A stretch of DNA of 6,902 bases, taken from contig JAHWKC010000124.1 in assembly GCA_019348095.1 (NCBI GenBank), forward strand, positions 1 to 6,902. Reading direction: 5' to 3'. Positions 1-6,655 of the stretch are shown piece by piece. The notes beneath the pieces are model-generated. The model was given only the letters and a program-made list of their open reading frames with translations, was not told the DNA's origin and ran no database searches. The stretch comes from Pseudomonadota bacterium (lineage in GTDB: Bacteria > Pseudomonadota > Gammaproteobacteria > Xanthomonadales > Xanthomonadaceae). The first letter of the stretch is position 1. Each line of letters begins with the position of its first letter. The position numbers were made by a program, and so were the translations under genes.

Positions 1-354
1 GAGCGCGTCGAGATCCTCGCGGCGGGCGCATCGGCGATCCACGGGCCCGATGCAGTGGCGGGCGTCATCAACATCGTCACCCGTCGCAGGTTCGACAGGC
101 ACGAAGCCCGGGCCACGTTCGGCGTGACCGAACACGGCGGCGGCGAATCGGCCGACCTGGAGTACGTCACCGGCCGCAGCGGCGAGCGCTGGTCATCGGT
201 GCTCGCGCTGCAGTATTCGAAGACGGAGCCCGTCTTCGCGCACCAGCGCGATTTCCTCGCCGACAGCCGCAATGGGCCGCTCGGCGCGGATGTCGATCCG
301 GCCCAGTCGCTGGTCGCGATCCGCCGCTCCGGCCCCGGGTGGCCGATCCAGTAA
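1..354 (+). CDS. TonB-dependent outer-membrane receptor, internal fragment ending at a junction
   Basis: The frame is open from base 1, so the start lies outside the window. The first codons read [20 protein letters not shown] followed by GVINIVTRR. This is the end of the plug domain in TonB-dependent receptors, where most members have ERVEIL-x-GASA-x-YG-x-DAVAGVVNIVTR. A beta-barrel-like stretch follows (residues about 35-100: alternating polar/aromatic segments, then a [10 protein letters not shown] segment that resembles xanthomonad receptors). Such receptors usually run 700-1000 residues and import siderophores, carbohydrates or other ligands across the outer membrane using TonB energy. 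Here the frame stops after 117 codons in sequence that belongs to the opposite-strand hutI gene, so most of the barrel is missing. The last eight or so codons, roughly from SGPG onward, are probably antisense hutI. The family is clear; the ligand cannot be told. Either a real deletion or an assembly misjoin could explain the end. Confidence 0.8.
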   Translation, partial: ERVEILAAGASAIHGPDAVAGVINIVTRRRFDRHEARATFGVTEHGGGESADLEYVTGRSGERWSSVLALQYSKTEPVFAHQRDFLADSRNGPLGADVDPAQSLVAIRRSGPGWPIQ

Positions 355-1523
355 GCCAGCTCCGCGGGGCGGCTCACGCGCCAGATGCAAAGGTCCGCAG
401 CCTTGCCGGCGCCGATCGTGCCGATCTCGGCTTCCAGTCCCAGCGCCCGGGCGGCATGGACCGTCATCCCCGCCAGCGCTTCCTCCGGCGTGAGCCGGAA
501 CAGCGTGCAGGCCATGTTCAGCATCAGCAGCAGCGATGTGCAGGGCGAGCTGCCGGGGTTGCAGTCGGTCGATATCGCCATCGGCACGCCGTGCCCGCGC
601 AGCAGCGCGACCGGCGGCACCCGCGTGTCGCGCAGGAAGTAGAAGGCGCCGGGCAGCAGCACCGCGACCGCGCCGCGCTCGGCCATCGCGCGCACGCCCG
701 TTGCCGCGGTGTGTTCGACGTGGTCGGCCGAGAGCCCGCCGAATTCCGCGACCAGCGCCGCACCGCCCAGATCGCTGAGCTGGTCGGCGTGCAGCTTGAC
801 CGGCAGATCGAGCGCGCGCGCGGCCTCGAACACGCGACGGGTCTGCGCCGGCGAAAAACCGATCCCCTCGCAGAACGCATCGACCGCATCGACCAGTCCT
901 TCCGCATGCAGGCGTGGCAGCCACTCGACCACCGCATCGATGTAGTCGTCCGCGGAACCGCTGAACTCCGGCGGCAGCGCGTGCGCGGCCAAATAGGTGG
1001 TGCGCACCTCGATGCCGAGCGTCGCGCCGACCTGCCGCGCTACCCGCAGCATCTTGCGCTCGTTGTCGTAATCCAGGCCGTAGCCGGACTTGATCTCCAG
1101 CGTGCTCGCGCCGTCGGCGATCAGTGCGCGCGCGCGCGGCAGCGACTGGCGCAGCAGTTCGGCCTCGTCGGCGGCACGGGTGGCGCGCACGGTCGAGACA
1201 ATGCCGCCGCCGGCACGCGCGATCTCCTCGTAACTTGCGCCCTGCAGCCGTTGCTCGAACTCGCGCGCGCGGTCGCCGGCGAACACCAGGTGGGTGTGGC
1301 AGTCGATCAGGCCCGGGGTGATCCAGCCTTGGGCCTCGATCACCTCGCGCGCCAGCGTCGCCGGCTCGCCGGGCAGGCCGTGGCGCGGCCCGACGTAGGT
1401 CAACCCGCCGTCGCGCCAGCCCAGCGCGGCATCATTGATCGCGCCATAGCCCTGCGGTGCATCCATGGTCGCCAGCGAGGCGCCGAGGATCAGGCCATCC
1501 CATTGCATGTCGTCTGTGTCCAT
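342..1523 (-). CDS. hutI: Imidazolonepropionase HutI, C-terminus lost at junction
   Basis: HutI hydrolyses 4-imidazolone-5-propionate to N-formimino-L-glutamate, the third step of histidine degradation, in the cytoplasm. It is an amidohydrolase-superfamily metal enzyme. Read from the ATG at 1523, the protein shows [14 protein letters not shown] (metal ligands H76 and H78), the family signature [12 protein letters not shown] (residues 105-116), EIKSGYGLD (143-151), [12 protein letters not shown] (H245), SADHVEH (266-271) and [12 protein letters not shown] (D320). The homology runs to PAELAYWIG at residue 394, about a dozen residues short of the usual end of about 400-407. After that no family-like sequence follows and the frame stays open to the left edge of the window, across antisense TonB-receptor DNA, with no stop codon. 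I end the feature where homology ends. No Shine-Dalgarno sequence precedes the ATG. It is divergent from hutF, the next enzyme in the pathway. Function is confident; whether this copy is intact is not. Confidence 0.9.
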
Positions 1524-1529
1524 CGCTGC

Positions 1530-1535
1530 ATTGTA
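1530..1535 (-). promoter_or_regulatory. Candidate -10 element of hutI
   Basis: On the minus strand TACAAT lies six bases upstream of the hutI ATG. It matches TATAAT at five of six positions and fits the relaxed YANNNT pattern described for Xanthomonas. The hexamer 17 bases further upstream (ATGCTG) is a poor -35. If used, transcription would begin at or next to the A of the ATG, giving a leaderless mRNA. That agrees with the absence of a ribosome-binding site. This is inference from spacing only. Confidence 0.35.
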
Positions 1536-1567
1536 GGTTTGCAGCGCGGCTGCAGCATGAGTCGAGC

Positions 1568-1636
1568 GTAGAGCGGAGCTTGCTCCGCTGCACCGGTCCG
1601 GTGGCGGCGGGCGGCGGGCTGCCGAGCAAGCTCGGC
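1568..1636. repeat. Inverted pair of REP-like hairpins between hutI and hutF
   Basis: The first unit begins with GTAG at 1568 and has a perfect 8-bp stem, AGCGGAGC (1572-1579) with GCTCCGCT (1582-1589). The second has a perfect 7-bp stem, GCCGAGC (1621-1627) with GCTCGGC (1630-1636). Read on the minus strand, its core is GAGCTTGCTC, identical to the core of the first unit on the plus strand, so the two are oppositely oriented, as in a BIME pair. A third short palindrome, CACCGG/CCGGTG around one T, sits between them at 1591-1603. The GTAG head and TTGC core resemble the GTAG-type REPs of Stenotrophomonas and Xanthomonas. The second unit has a degenerate head (TAGT on the minus strand). The location in a divergent promoter region, rather than after genes, is less usual. 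Confidence 0.7.
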
Positions 1637-1659
1637 ACTATTCCGGCACGGGGCCCCGG

Positions 1660-1688
1660 TCGCCAACGCGCGGACCAGGCGCCACAAT
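1660..1688 (+). promoter_or_regulatory. Candidate hutF promoter
   Basis: CACAAT at 1683-1688 is seven bases upstream of the hutF ATG. TCGCCA at 1660-1665 lies 17 bases further upstream and matches the -35 consensus TTGACA at four of six positions. The layout mirrors the hutI side, where TACAAT lies six bases before the ATG. No Shine-Dalgarno sequence precedes hutF, so a leaderless transcript is plausible. The assignment rests on spacing and weak consensus matches. Confidence 0.35.
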
Positions 1689-1695
1689 CGGCTCC

Positions 1696-3039
1696 ATGAG
1701 AACGATACCCAACGCCAGGATCTGGCGCCCCCACGGTTGGCAGGACGGCGTCAAGCTCGAGGTCGACCCGCACGGCCGGATTGCGCGCGGCGGGCACGGC
1801 GGCACCACCGACCAGCGCGTGGTTCCCGGCATCGCCAACCTGCATTCGCATGCGTTCCAGCGCGCGATGGCGGGCATGGCCGAGCGCCAGACCGATGCCA
1901 ACGACTCGTTCTGGACCTGGCGCGAGACGATGTACCGCTTCGCCGGGCGCTTCACCCCCGAGACGCTGCACGCGGTGGCCGCGCAGTTGTACGTGGAAAT
2001 GCTCGAGGCCGGTTACACCAGCGTTTGCGAATTCCACTACCTGCACCACGCGCCCGACGGCCGGCCATACGGCGATCCCGCGGCGATGTCGCGCGCGCTG
2101 ATCGAGGCCGCGCAGGAGACCGGCATCCGCCTGACCCTGCTGCCGGTGCTGTACATGAGCGGCGGCTTCGATGGGCGGGCACTTGGCGAGCGCCAGCGCC
2201 GCTTTGCCCACGATGTCGACGGCTACCTGCGCCTGCTCGATGTGCTGCGCGCCGACGCGCCCGGCATGCTGCGCATCGGCTGCGCTTTGCACAGCCTGCG
2301 CGCGGTCCCGGCCGACGCCATGCGCGTGGTGCTCGACGCGCTGCCGGCCGACAGCCGCGTGCACATCCACATTGCCGAGCAGACCGGCGAGGTCGACGAT
2401 TGCATTGCGATGCGCGGCGCCCGACCGGTGCAGTGGCTGCTCGACAACGTCGACGTCGACGCGCGCTGGACCCTGGTGCATGCCACCCATCTGGTTGATG
2501 ACGAGGTCCGCGGCATCGCCGGCAGCGGCGCAGCCGTGGCGCTGTGCCCGACCACCGAGGCCAACCTCGGTGACGGCCTGTTCCCGTTGCGTGCGTACCT
2601 CGACGCCGGCGGCGCCTGGGGCATCGGCTCGGATTCGCATATCTCGGTGTCGCCGGTGGAGGAACTGCGCTGGCTGGAATACGGCCAACGCCTGGCCACG
2701 CACCGACGCAATATCGCGGTGACCGATGCATCGCCGAGCGTCGGTGAGACCCTGCTGCGCGGCATCGCCGGCAGCGCGGCGGCATCGACCGGCCACGCGA
2801 TCGGCAAACTCGCGGAGGGCGAATCCGCCGACGCGCTGGTGCTGGACATCAACGCGGCGCAGTTCGCCGGTGCGCGCGACGAGGACGCGCTCGACCGCTG
2901 GATATTCAGCGGCAACCGCAACCTGGTGCGCGAGGCCTGGGTCGACGGGCGCTGCGTGGTCGACGGCGGCCGCCATGTGCGCAGCGACGTCATCGCCACG
3001 CGCTACGCCGCGGCGATCGAGCGGCTGCTGTGCGAGTAG
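1696..3039 (+). CDS. hutF: Formimidoylglutamate deiminase (N-formimino-L-glutamate iminohydrolase) HutF
   Basis: HutF converts N-formimino-L-glutamate to N-formyl-L-glutamate and ammonia, and a HutG-type deformylase then gives glutamate and formate. The 447-residue protein has the length expected of the family (about 450). Amidohydrolase metal and catalytic residues are visible: H50 and H52 in NLHSHAFQR, H225 and E228 in VHIHIAEQTGE, H262 in LVHATH, and D313 in GIGSDSHISVSP. From memory of the Pseudomonas aeruginosa enzyme (H56, H58, H232, E235, H269, D320), the last four align with one constant offset of seven residues. SDSHISVSPVEELRWLEYGQRL is typical of HutF and separates it from guanine deaminase and other relatives. 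The ATG at 1696 is chosen because the homology begins soon after it; no Shine-Dalgarno motif is seen. It is divergent from hutI across a REP-containing spacer, and no gene is seen immediately downstream in the same operon. Confidence 0.95.
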   Translation: MRTIPNARIWRPHGWQDGVKLEVDPHGRIARGGHGGTTDQRVVPGIANLHSHAFQRAMAGMAERQTDANDSFWTWRETMYRFAGRFTPETLHAVAAQLYVEMLEAGYTSVCEFHYLHHAPDGRPYGDPAAMSRALIEAAQETGIRLTLLPVLYMSGGFDGRALGERQRRFAHDVDGYLRLLDVLRADAPGMLRIGCALHSLRAVPADAMRVVLDALPADSRVHIHIAEQTGEVDDCIAMRGARPVQWLLDNVDVDARWTLVHATHLVDDEVRGIAGSGAAVALCPTTEANLGDGLFPLRAYLDAGGAWGIGSDSHISVSPVEELRWLEYGQRLATHRRNIAVTDASPSVGETLLRGIAGSAAASTGHAIGKLAEGESADALVLDINAAQFAGARDEDALDRWIFSGNRNLVREAWVDGRCVVDGGRHVRSDVIATRYAAAIERLLCE

Positions 3040-3110
3040 ATCCGCACGCCGGTAGACGTGCCCGACAGCGTGAATGCCCTCACCGGTGAGCACCCGGGCG
3101 CCCGTCCGGA

Positions 3111-3370
3111 ATGGCGCCACACCATGTTCTGGCGGCTTCGTCGCGCGCAGGACCGGTTCCGCCGCACGATGCGGCCACCGCGTTCGAGATAGGTTCTCTC
3201 AGCAAAACCATGCCCCCCGACCTGCTCGCCGAGATGGTCGGGCAGGGCTGTCCGATATCGCGCTGACGTCCCGAGCGGGCAGGGCGGGTTCGAGCTGTCG
3301 CCGGCCGCGCCGACGTGTTCGAAGCGCCCGCCTAGGGCATCGAGATCCGGCTTGCTTAGCGCGTTCGCAA
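3111..3370 (+). pseudogene. Relic of a serine hydrolase (beta-lactamase / penicillin-binding family)
   Basis: A 51-codon frame (3111-3266) reads ...DAATAFEIGSLSKT followed by MPPDLLAEMVGQG. This closely resembles the nucleophile region of beta-lactamase-related serine hydrolases, typically FEIGSISKTFTALLLAEMVARG; S-L-S-K is the S-x-x-K catalytic tetrad. The frame then hits TGA. Nothing resembling the Y-x-N or H/K-x-G motifs follows. Instead 3281-3366 shows short pieces in two frames: FELSPAAP, then DVFEAPA-stop-GIEIRLA. These are reminiscent of the C-terminal tail of the same family, with an in-frame TAG. Upstream, 3063-3110 may hold more of the N-terminus in another frame. The reading is a gene that lost its middle by deletion and then gathered frameshifts and stops. 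The S-x-x-K part is well supported; the C-terminal part is tentative. No active enzyme can be made from it. Confidence 0.55.
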
Positions 3371-3379
3371 CGATAGATC

Positions 3380-3457
3380 GTAGGTTGGGCACGTGGCTGG
3401 TGCCCGTCATGCGCACCGACCCACTGGCAGTGGGCACGAAAGACGTGCCCACTCTAC
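3380..3457. repeat. REP doublet (two GTAG-headed hairpins in opposite orientation)
   Basis: The left unit on the plus strand starts with GTAG at 3380 and pairs GGGCAC (3387-3392) with GTGCCC (3400-3405). The right unit on the minus strand starts with GTAG (3457-3454) and has a perfect 10-bp stem, AGTGGGCACG (3429-3438) with CGTGCCCACT (3444-3453), and a 5-base loop. The two belong to the same family as the single copy at 4372-4399 (shared GTGGGCACG stem). The right unit begins 12 bases downstream of the stop codon of the PEP-mutase-like gene, so it can cap that transcript's 3' end. Head-outward paired REPs of this kind form BIME-type units. Confidence 0.75.
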
Positions 3458-3469
3458 GACTGCCGTCAC

Positions 3470-4264
3470 TCAGACCGCGAACATCCGGTTCATCGCCGCG
3501 TAATCGAGCCTCATCCGGAACATCGGTTCGAACTCGCCCTGCAGCAGCGCTTCGGCCGCCTCGCGGGCCGAAGCGAACGCGGTGTTGAACAGGCCGGGGC
3601 CGCTGCTGATGCGGCGCACGCCGGCGGCGTGCAGCTCGGACGCCGCCGGCAATCCGGGAACGGCCATGAGATTCAGGGCGATCGGGACTGCGTCGGCGAT
3701 CGCGGCGGCTTCTTCGAGCGCGGCCAGTCCGGGCACGAAGCCGCCGTCCGCGCCCGCGTCGCGGTAGCGCGACAGCCGTTCGATCGTGTCGGCGACCGCG
3801 GCAGGGCCGGACGCGAGACCGCGCAGATAGACGTCGGTGCGCGCATTGATGAAGACCGTGCTGCCCAGCGCATCGCGAAGCGCGCGGATCTTGGCCGCGA
3901 GCAGGTCCGGGGCTCCCGCGCCGTCCTCGATGTTGAGGCCGACCGCGCCATGCGCGATCAACTCGGCCGCGAGCGCGGCGACGGCCTGCGGCTCGTCGCT
4001 GTAGCCGTCCTCGATGTCGACGGTGACGGGGATAGACGTCACCCGCACGATGCCTCGCACGGCGTCGACCAGCTCGCGGTGCGGCAGCGCACCGCCGTCC
4101 GCATAGCCGCGCGACCACGCGACCGCGGCGCTGCTGGTCGCCACCGCGGGTGCGCCGATTTCCTGCCACAGGCGCGCACTCGCGGCATCCCAGGCGTTGG
4201 CGAGCAGCAGCGGCCGATCCGCGCGGTGTAGCGCCGCGAAACGTGCATGCAAGGTTGCGGTCAT
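3470..4264 (-). CDS. Isocitrate lyase / PEP phosphonomutase superfamily protein
   Basis: This 264-residue protein is a single alpha/beta-barrel enzyme of the ICL/PEP-mutase superfamily (PEP_mutase type). Recognisable stretches are LLANAWDAASA (residues 20-30), ATSSAAVAWSRGYADG (42-57, barrel strand and loop), TVDIEDGYSD (81-90, acidic metal-binding cluster), GLNIEDG (109-115), INARTD (139-144) and the SGPGLFN turn near residue 222. The K-K-C-G-H catalytic loop of isocitrate and methylisocitrate lyases is absent. A lyase or hydrolase acting on another 2-oxo or dicarboxylic acid is therefore likelier; relatives include oxaloacetate decarboxylases and phosphonopyruvate hydrolases. The substrate cannot be told from the sequence. 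I chose the ATG at 4264 because GGAG lies six bases upstream and the family similarity starts there. It is preceded by ogt on the same strand, 131 bases away, and followed by a REP doublet. Confidence 0.85.
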   Translation of the reverse strand: MTATLHARFAALHRADRPLLLANAWDAASARLWQEIGAPAVATSSAAVAWSRGYADGGALPHRELVDAVRGIVRVTSIPVTVDIEDGYSDEPQAVAALAAELIAHGAVGLNIEDGAGAPDLLAAKIRALRDALGSTVFINARTDVYLRGLASGPAAVADTIERLSRYRDAGADGGFVPGLAALEEAAAIADAVPIALNLMAVPGLPAASELHAAGVRRISSGPGLFNTAFASAREAAEALLQGEFEPMFRMRLDYAAMNRMFAV

Positions 4265-4270
4265 CGAATT

Positions 4271-4274
4271 CTCC
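4271..4274 (-). promoter_or_regulatory. Ribosome-binding site of the PEP-mutase-like gene
   Basis: On the minus strand ACGGAG ends six bases before the ATG at 4264. It fixes this start over the in-frame upstream ATG at 4348, whose extra 28 residues are proline-rich and unlike the family. It is the clearest Shine-Dalgarno sequence outside the alkA-ogt overlap. Confidence 0.65.
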
Positions 4275-4338
4275 GTTATCGGTTCAGGTAGAGAGGGCTT
4301 GGGATTTGCGGCGCGCCTTCCGGGTGGGTGGCCCATTT

Positions 4339-4350
4339 CCGTGGCCACGG
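4339..4350. promoter_or_regulatory. 12-bp perfect palindrome upstream of the PEP-mutase-like gene
   Basis: CCGTGGCCACGG lies 75-86 bases upstream of the start codon of the gene at 3470-4264, in the spacer after ogt. A short perfect palindrome in a promoter region could be an operator for a dimeric repressor, but GC-rich DNA makes such palindromes by chance and no second copy was seen. Confidence 0.2.
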
Positions 4351-4371
4351 CCGCTATGTCCGGTGCGCGCC

Positions 4372-4395
4372 GGTGGGCACAAAAGCGTGCCCACC

Positions 4396-4399
<4 letters not shown>
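4372..4399 (-). repeat. Single REP hairpin overlapping the ogt stop codon
   Basis: Read on the minus strand, GTAG (4399-4396) leads into a 9-bp perfect stem, GGTGGGCAC (4372-4380 on plus) paired with GTGCCCACC (4387-4395), with a 6-base loop. It shares its stem with the right unit of the doublet at 3380-3457. The TAG of the GTAG head is the stop codon of ogt. It sits directly at the 3' end of the alkA-ogt operon and could stabilise or terminate that message. Confidence 0.75.
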
Positions 4400-4919
<520 letters not shown>

Positions 4920-4923
<4 letters not shown>

Positions 4924-6434
4924 GAGGAGGTCCCTCGAATCGCGCTGGTGCGCTTGAGCGGTGCATTGCACGCCGCTTCGCGCCAGAGGTGGATCACCGC
5001 ATAGGCGCGCCACGGCCGCCACGCTTCGGCGCGGGCGCCGAGCGCACGCGCCGTCAGCGACACGCCGCCATCGCCGGCGGCGCGCCGCAGCACCAGGTCG
5101 TCGGCCGGGAACGCATCGGGATGGCCGAGCGCGCGCATCGCGATGTAGTGCGCGGTCCATGGGCCGATGCCGGGCAACGCAACCCAGCGCGCGGCGAAAT
5201 CGTCGAGCGTGCGCTCATGGCGGAAGTCCACCCGGCCCTCGAGCAACGCCTGCGCGACGCTGCGGATGGTCTGCGCCCGCGCGCGGGTGAGGCCGATCAG
5301 CGCGAGGTCGGCATCGGCCAATGCCTCGGGCGTGGGGAACAGGTACTCCAGGCCGGGTCCGAACGGCGTGGCCAGCGCGTGTCCGAACCGCTGCGCCAGC
5401 CGCGTCGCCAGGGTCCGGGCGGCGGCCACGCTGACCTGCTGGCCGAGGATCGCGCGCACCGCGATCTCGAAGCCGTGCCAGCCGCTCGGCAGCCGCAGGC
5501 CGGGGCGGCTGGCGAGCAACGGCCGCAGTTTCGGGTCGGCCGACAGCACCCGCGCGATCGCGACCGGATCGGCATCCAGGTCGAACATGCGCCGCAGCCG
5601 GTTGACCATGTCCAGCAGCGCGGTCGGCGCGGCGCCGTGCAGTTCCAGCTTGAGCGCATGCGCCTCACCGCGCCATGCGCTGACGCGCAGCCAGCCCGGC
5701 GCCGCGGCATTGCCGATGACGCGCGCGTAACTCGCCGCATCGACCACCTCCACCCCCGGCAGCGCGCGGCCGCGCAGGAAGTCCAGCATTGCGCTGAAGT
5801 CGTACGGCGGGCGATAGCCGAGCCGCAGCGTCAGCGCATCGCCGGTCGGCATCGGCGGCCGTCGTCGCAGCTCGCGCGGCGCCATCCGGTAGGCGTCCTT
5901 GAAGGTGGTGTTGAAGCGGCGCAGGCTGCCGAAGCCCGCCGCCATTGCGATGTCGGTGATCGGCAGCGCGGTCTCGGTCAGCAGCTGCTTGGCGAACAGC
6001 AGCCGCCGGGTGCCGTGCACGCCGAGCGGCGCGGCGCCGAGGCGCTCGACGAACAGGCGCCGCAACTGCCGCTCGCCGAGGCCGACCCGCCCGGCCAGCG
6101 CGGCGATGGGGGCATCGGCCAGCGCGCCTTCTTCGATCAGCTTGAGCGCGCGCGCCACCGCCGCGTCGCCGCGTCGCCAGGCGCCGTCGCCCGGCGACAG
6201 CTCCGGCCGGCAGCGCAGGCACGGCCGGAACCCCGCGGCTTCGGCCGCCGCCGCGTTGGCGTAGTAGGCGACGTTCACGGCCTTCGGTGCAGGCGCCGGG
6301 CACACGGGCCGGCAGTAGATGCCGGTGGTCTTGACCGCCGTGTAGAACAGCCCGTCGAAGCGCGCGTCGCGGCTCAGCCGGGCCTGCTCGCAGACCTGCG
6401 GATCGGGCGGCGTGGGGAGGGCGGCGTCGTGCAT
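4920..6434 (-). CDS. alkA: Ada regulatory domain / AlkA DNA-3-methyladenine glycosylase II fusion
   Basis: This 504-residue protein joins a damage sensor, a transcription factor and a repair enzyme. Residues 13-78 form the Ada zinc domain, with cysteines C41, C45, C72 and C75 ([11 protein letters not shown] and RPCLRCRPE). Their spacing equals that of E. coli Ada C38, C42, C69 and C72; the first cysteine accepts methyl from phosphotriesters. Residues about 88-190 are an AraC-type double helix-turn-helix (second helix pair near [17 protein letters not shown]). Residues about 198-315 match the AlkA N-terminal domain, and 320-488 the HhH-GPD glycosylase with [11 protein letters not shown] and catalytic D446 in FPADDLVL. 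It excises N3- and N7-alkylated purines. I prefer the ATG at 6434 to the TTG or ATG at 6488/6485, because the family starts about here and the extra 18 residues look like noise. No Shine-Dalgarno precedes it, but TAGCCT lies seven bases upstream, a possible -10. It overlaps ogt by ATGA. Confidence 0.93.
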
Positions 6435-6494
6435 GCGAAGCAGGCTAGCACCGGGCCCCCGCGCGGACTCGCCGGATTCGGACATCAATCGCCG

Positions 6495-6511
6495 GCACGG
6501 CCCTGCCGTGC
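6495..6511. other. GC-rich hairpin upstream of alkA
   Basis: GCACGGC (6495-6501) and GCCGTGC (6505-6511) form a perfect 7-bp stem with a 3-base loop, between the phosphodiesterase stop codon and alkA. No T-tract follows on either strand, so intrinsic termination is unproven. It could slow read-through from the upstream gene. Confidence 0.3.
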
Positions 6512-6569
6512 GGGGGCACGCGCCAAAACAGCGGAGGGTGGCTCGACTGCACCGGCGACTGCATGTTCA

Positions 6570-6590
6570 GGACGCATTTGGACGCCGTCC
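6570..6590. promoter_or_regulatory. Possible operator upstream of alkA: direct repeat plus palindrome
   Basis: GGACGC occurs at 6570-6575 and again at 6580-6585, exactly 10 bases (one helical turn) apart. The second copy is part of GGACG-C-CGTCC, an inverted repeat at 6580-6590. The site lies about 136 bases upstream of the alkA start, in the 221-base spacer after the phosphodiesterase gene. It could bind the AraC-type domain of the fusion protein, but no known Ada box is clearly present. This is a weak call. Confidence 0.2.
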
Positions 6591-6655
6591 GTTCACCACC
6601 GCACGTCCGCAACCACGCGCGTTTCGGCGCGCGTTCCCGCATCGGTCGCTCAGTG

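Noticed and set aside
339..1571. 410-codon plus-strand frame opposite hutI
   Set aside because: It is a shadow of hutI, whose metal-binding and substrate motifs are all on the minus strand. The plus-strand translation shows no domain.
3079..3090. CTCACCGGTGAG palindrome 40 bases after hutF as a terminator
   Set aside because: The stem has no loop and no T-tract follows. A 12-bp palindrome this GC-rich can arise by chance, and it may be part of the decayed serine hydrolase.
1432..3120. Long minus-strand open frame of 562 codons opposite hutF
   Set aside because: It is antisense to a clearly conserved hutF, and its translation is Ala/Arg/His-rich with no recognisable motif. High GC content leaves antisense frames open.
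1568..3457. CRISPR array or tandem repeat made by the hairpins
   Set aside because: The hairpins are few, irregularly spaced, in both orientations and of two stem families. They fit dispersed REP elements, not direct repeats with spacers.
3003..4169. 388-codon minus-strand frame spanning the gap and the PEP-mutase-like gene
   Set aside because: Its right half is an out-of-frame reading of the PEP-mutase-like gene, and its left half runs across REP elements and the serine hydrolase relic. No family is recognisable.
4265..4348. Upstream in-frame ATG extending the PEP-mutase-like protein by 28 residues
   Set aside because: The extension is proline-rich and unlike the family, while the ATG at 4264 has GGAG six bases upstream.
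6435..6488. TTG/ATG start adding 18 residues to the Ada-AlkA fusion
   Set aside because: There is no ribosome-binding site, the extra residues are low in information, and Ada-domain proteins normally begin close to the ATG at 6434.
6495..6511. Intrinsic terminator for the phosphodiesterase gene
   Set aside because: The hairpin is perfect but has no U-tract on either strand and lies about 145 bases past the stop codon. It is kept only as a hairpin feature.
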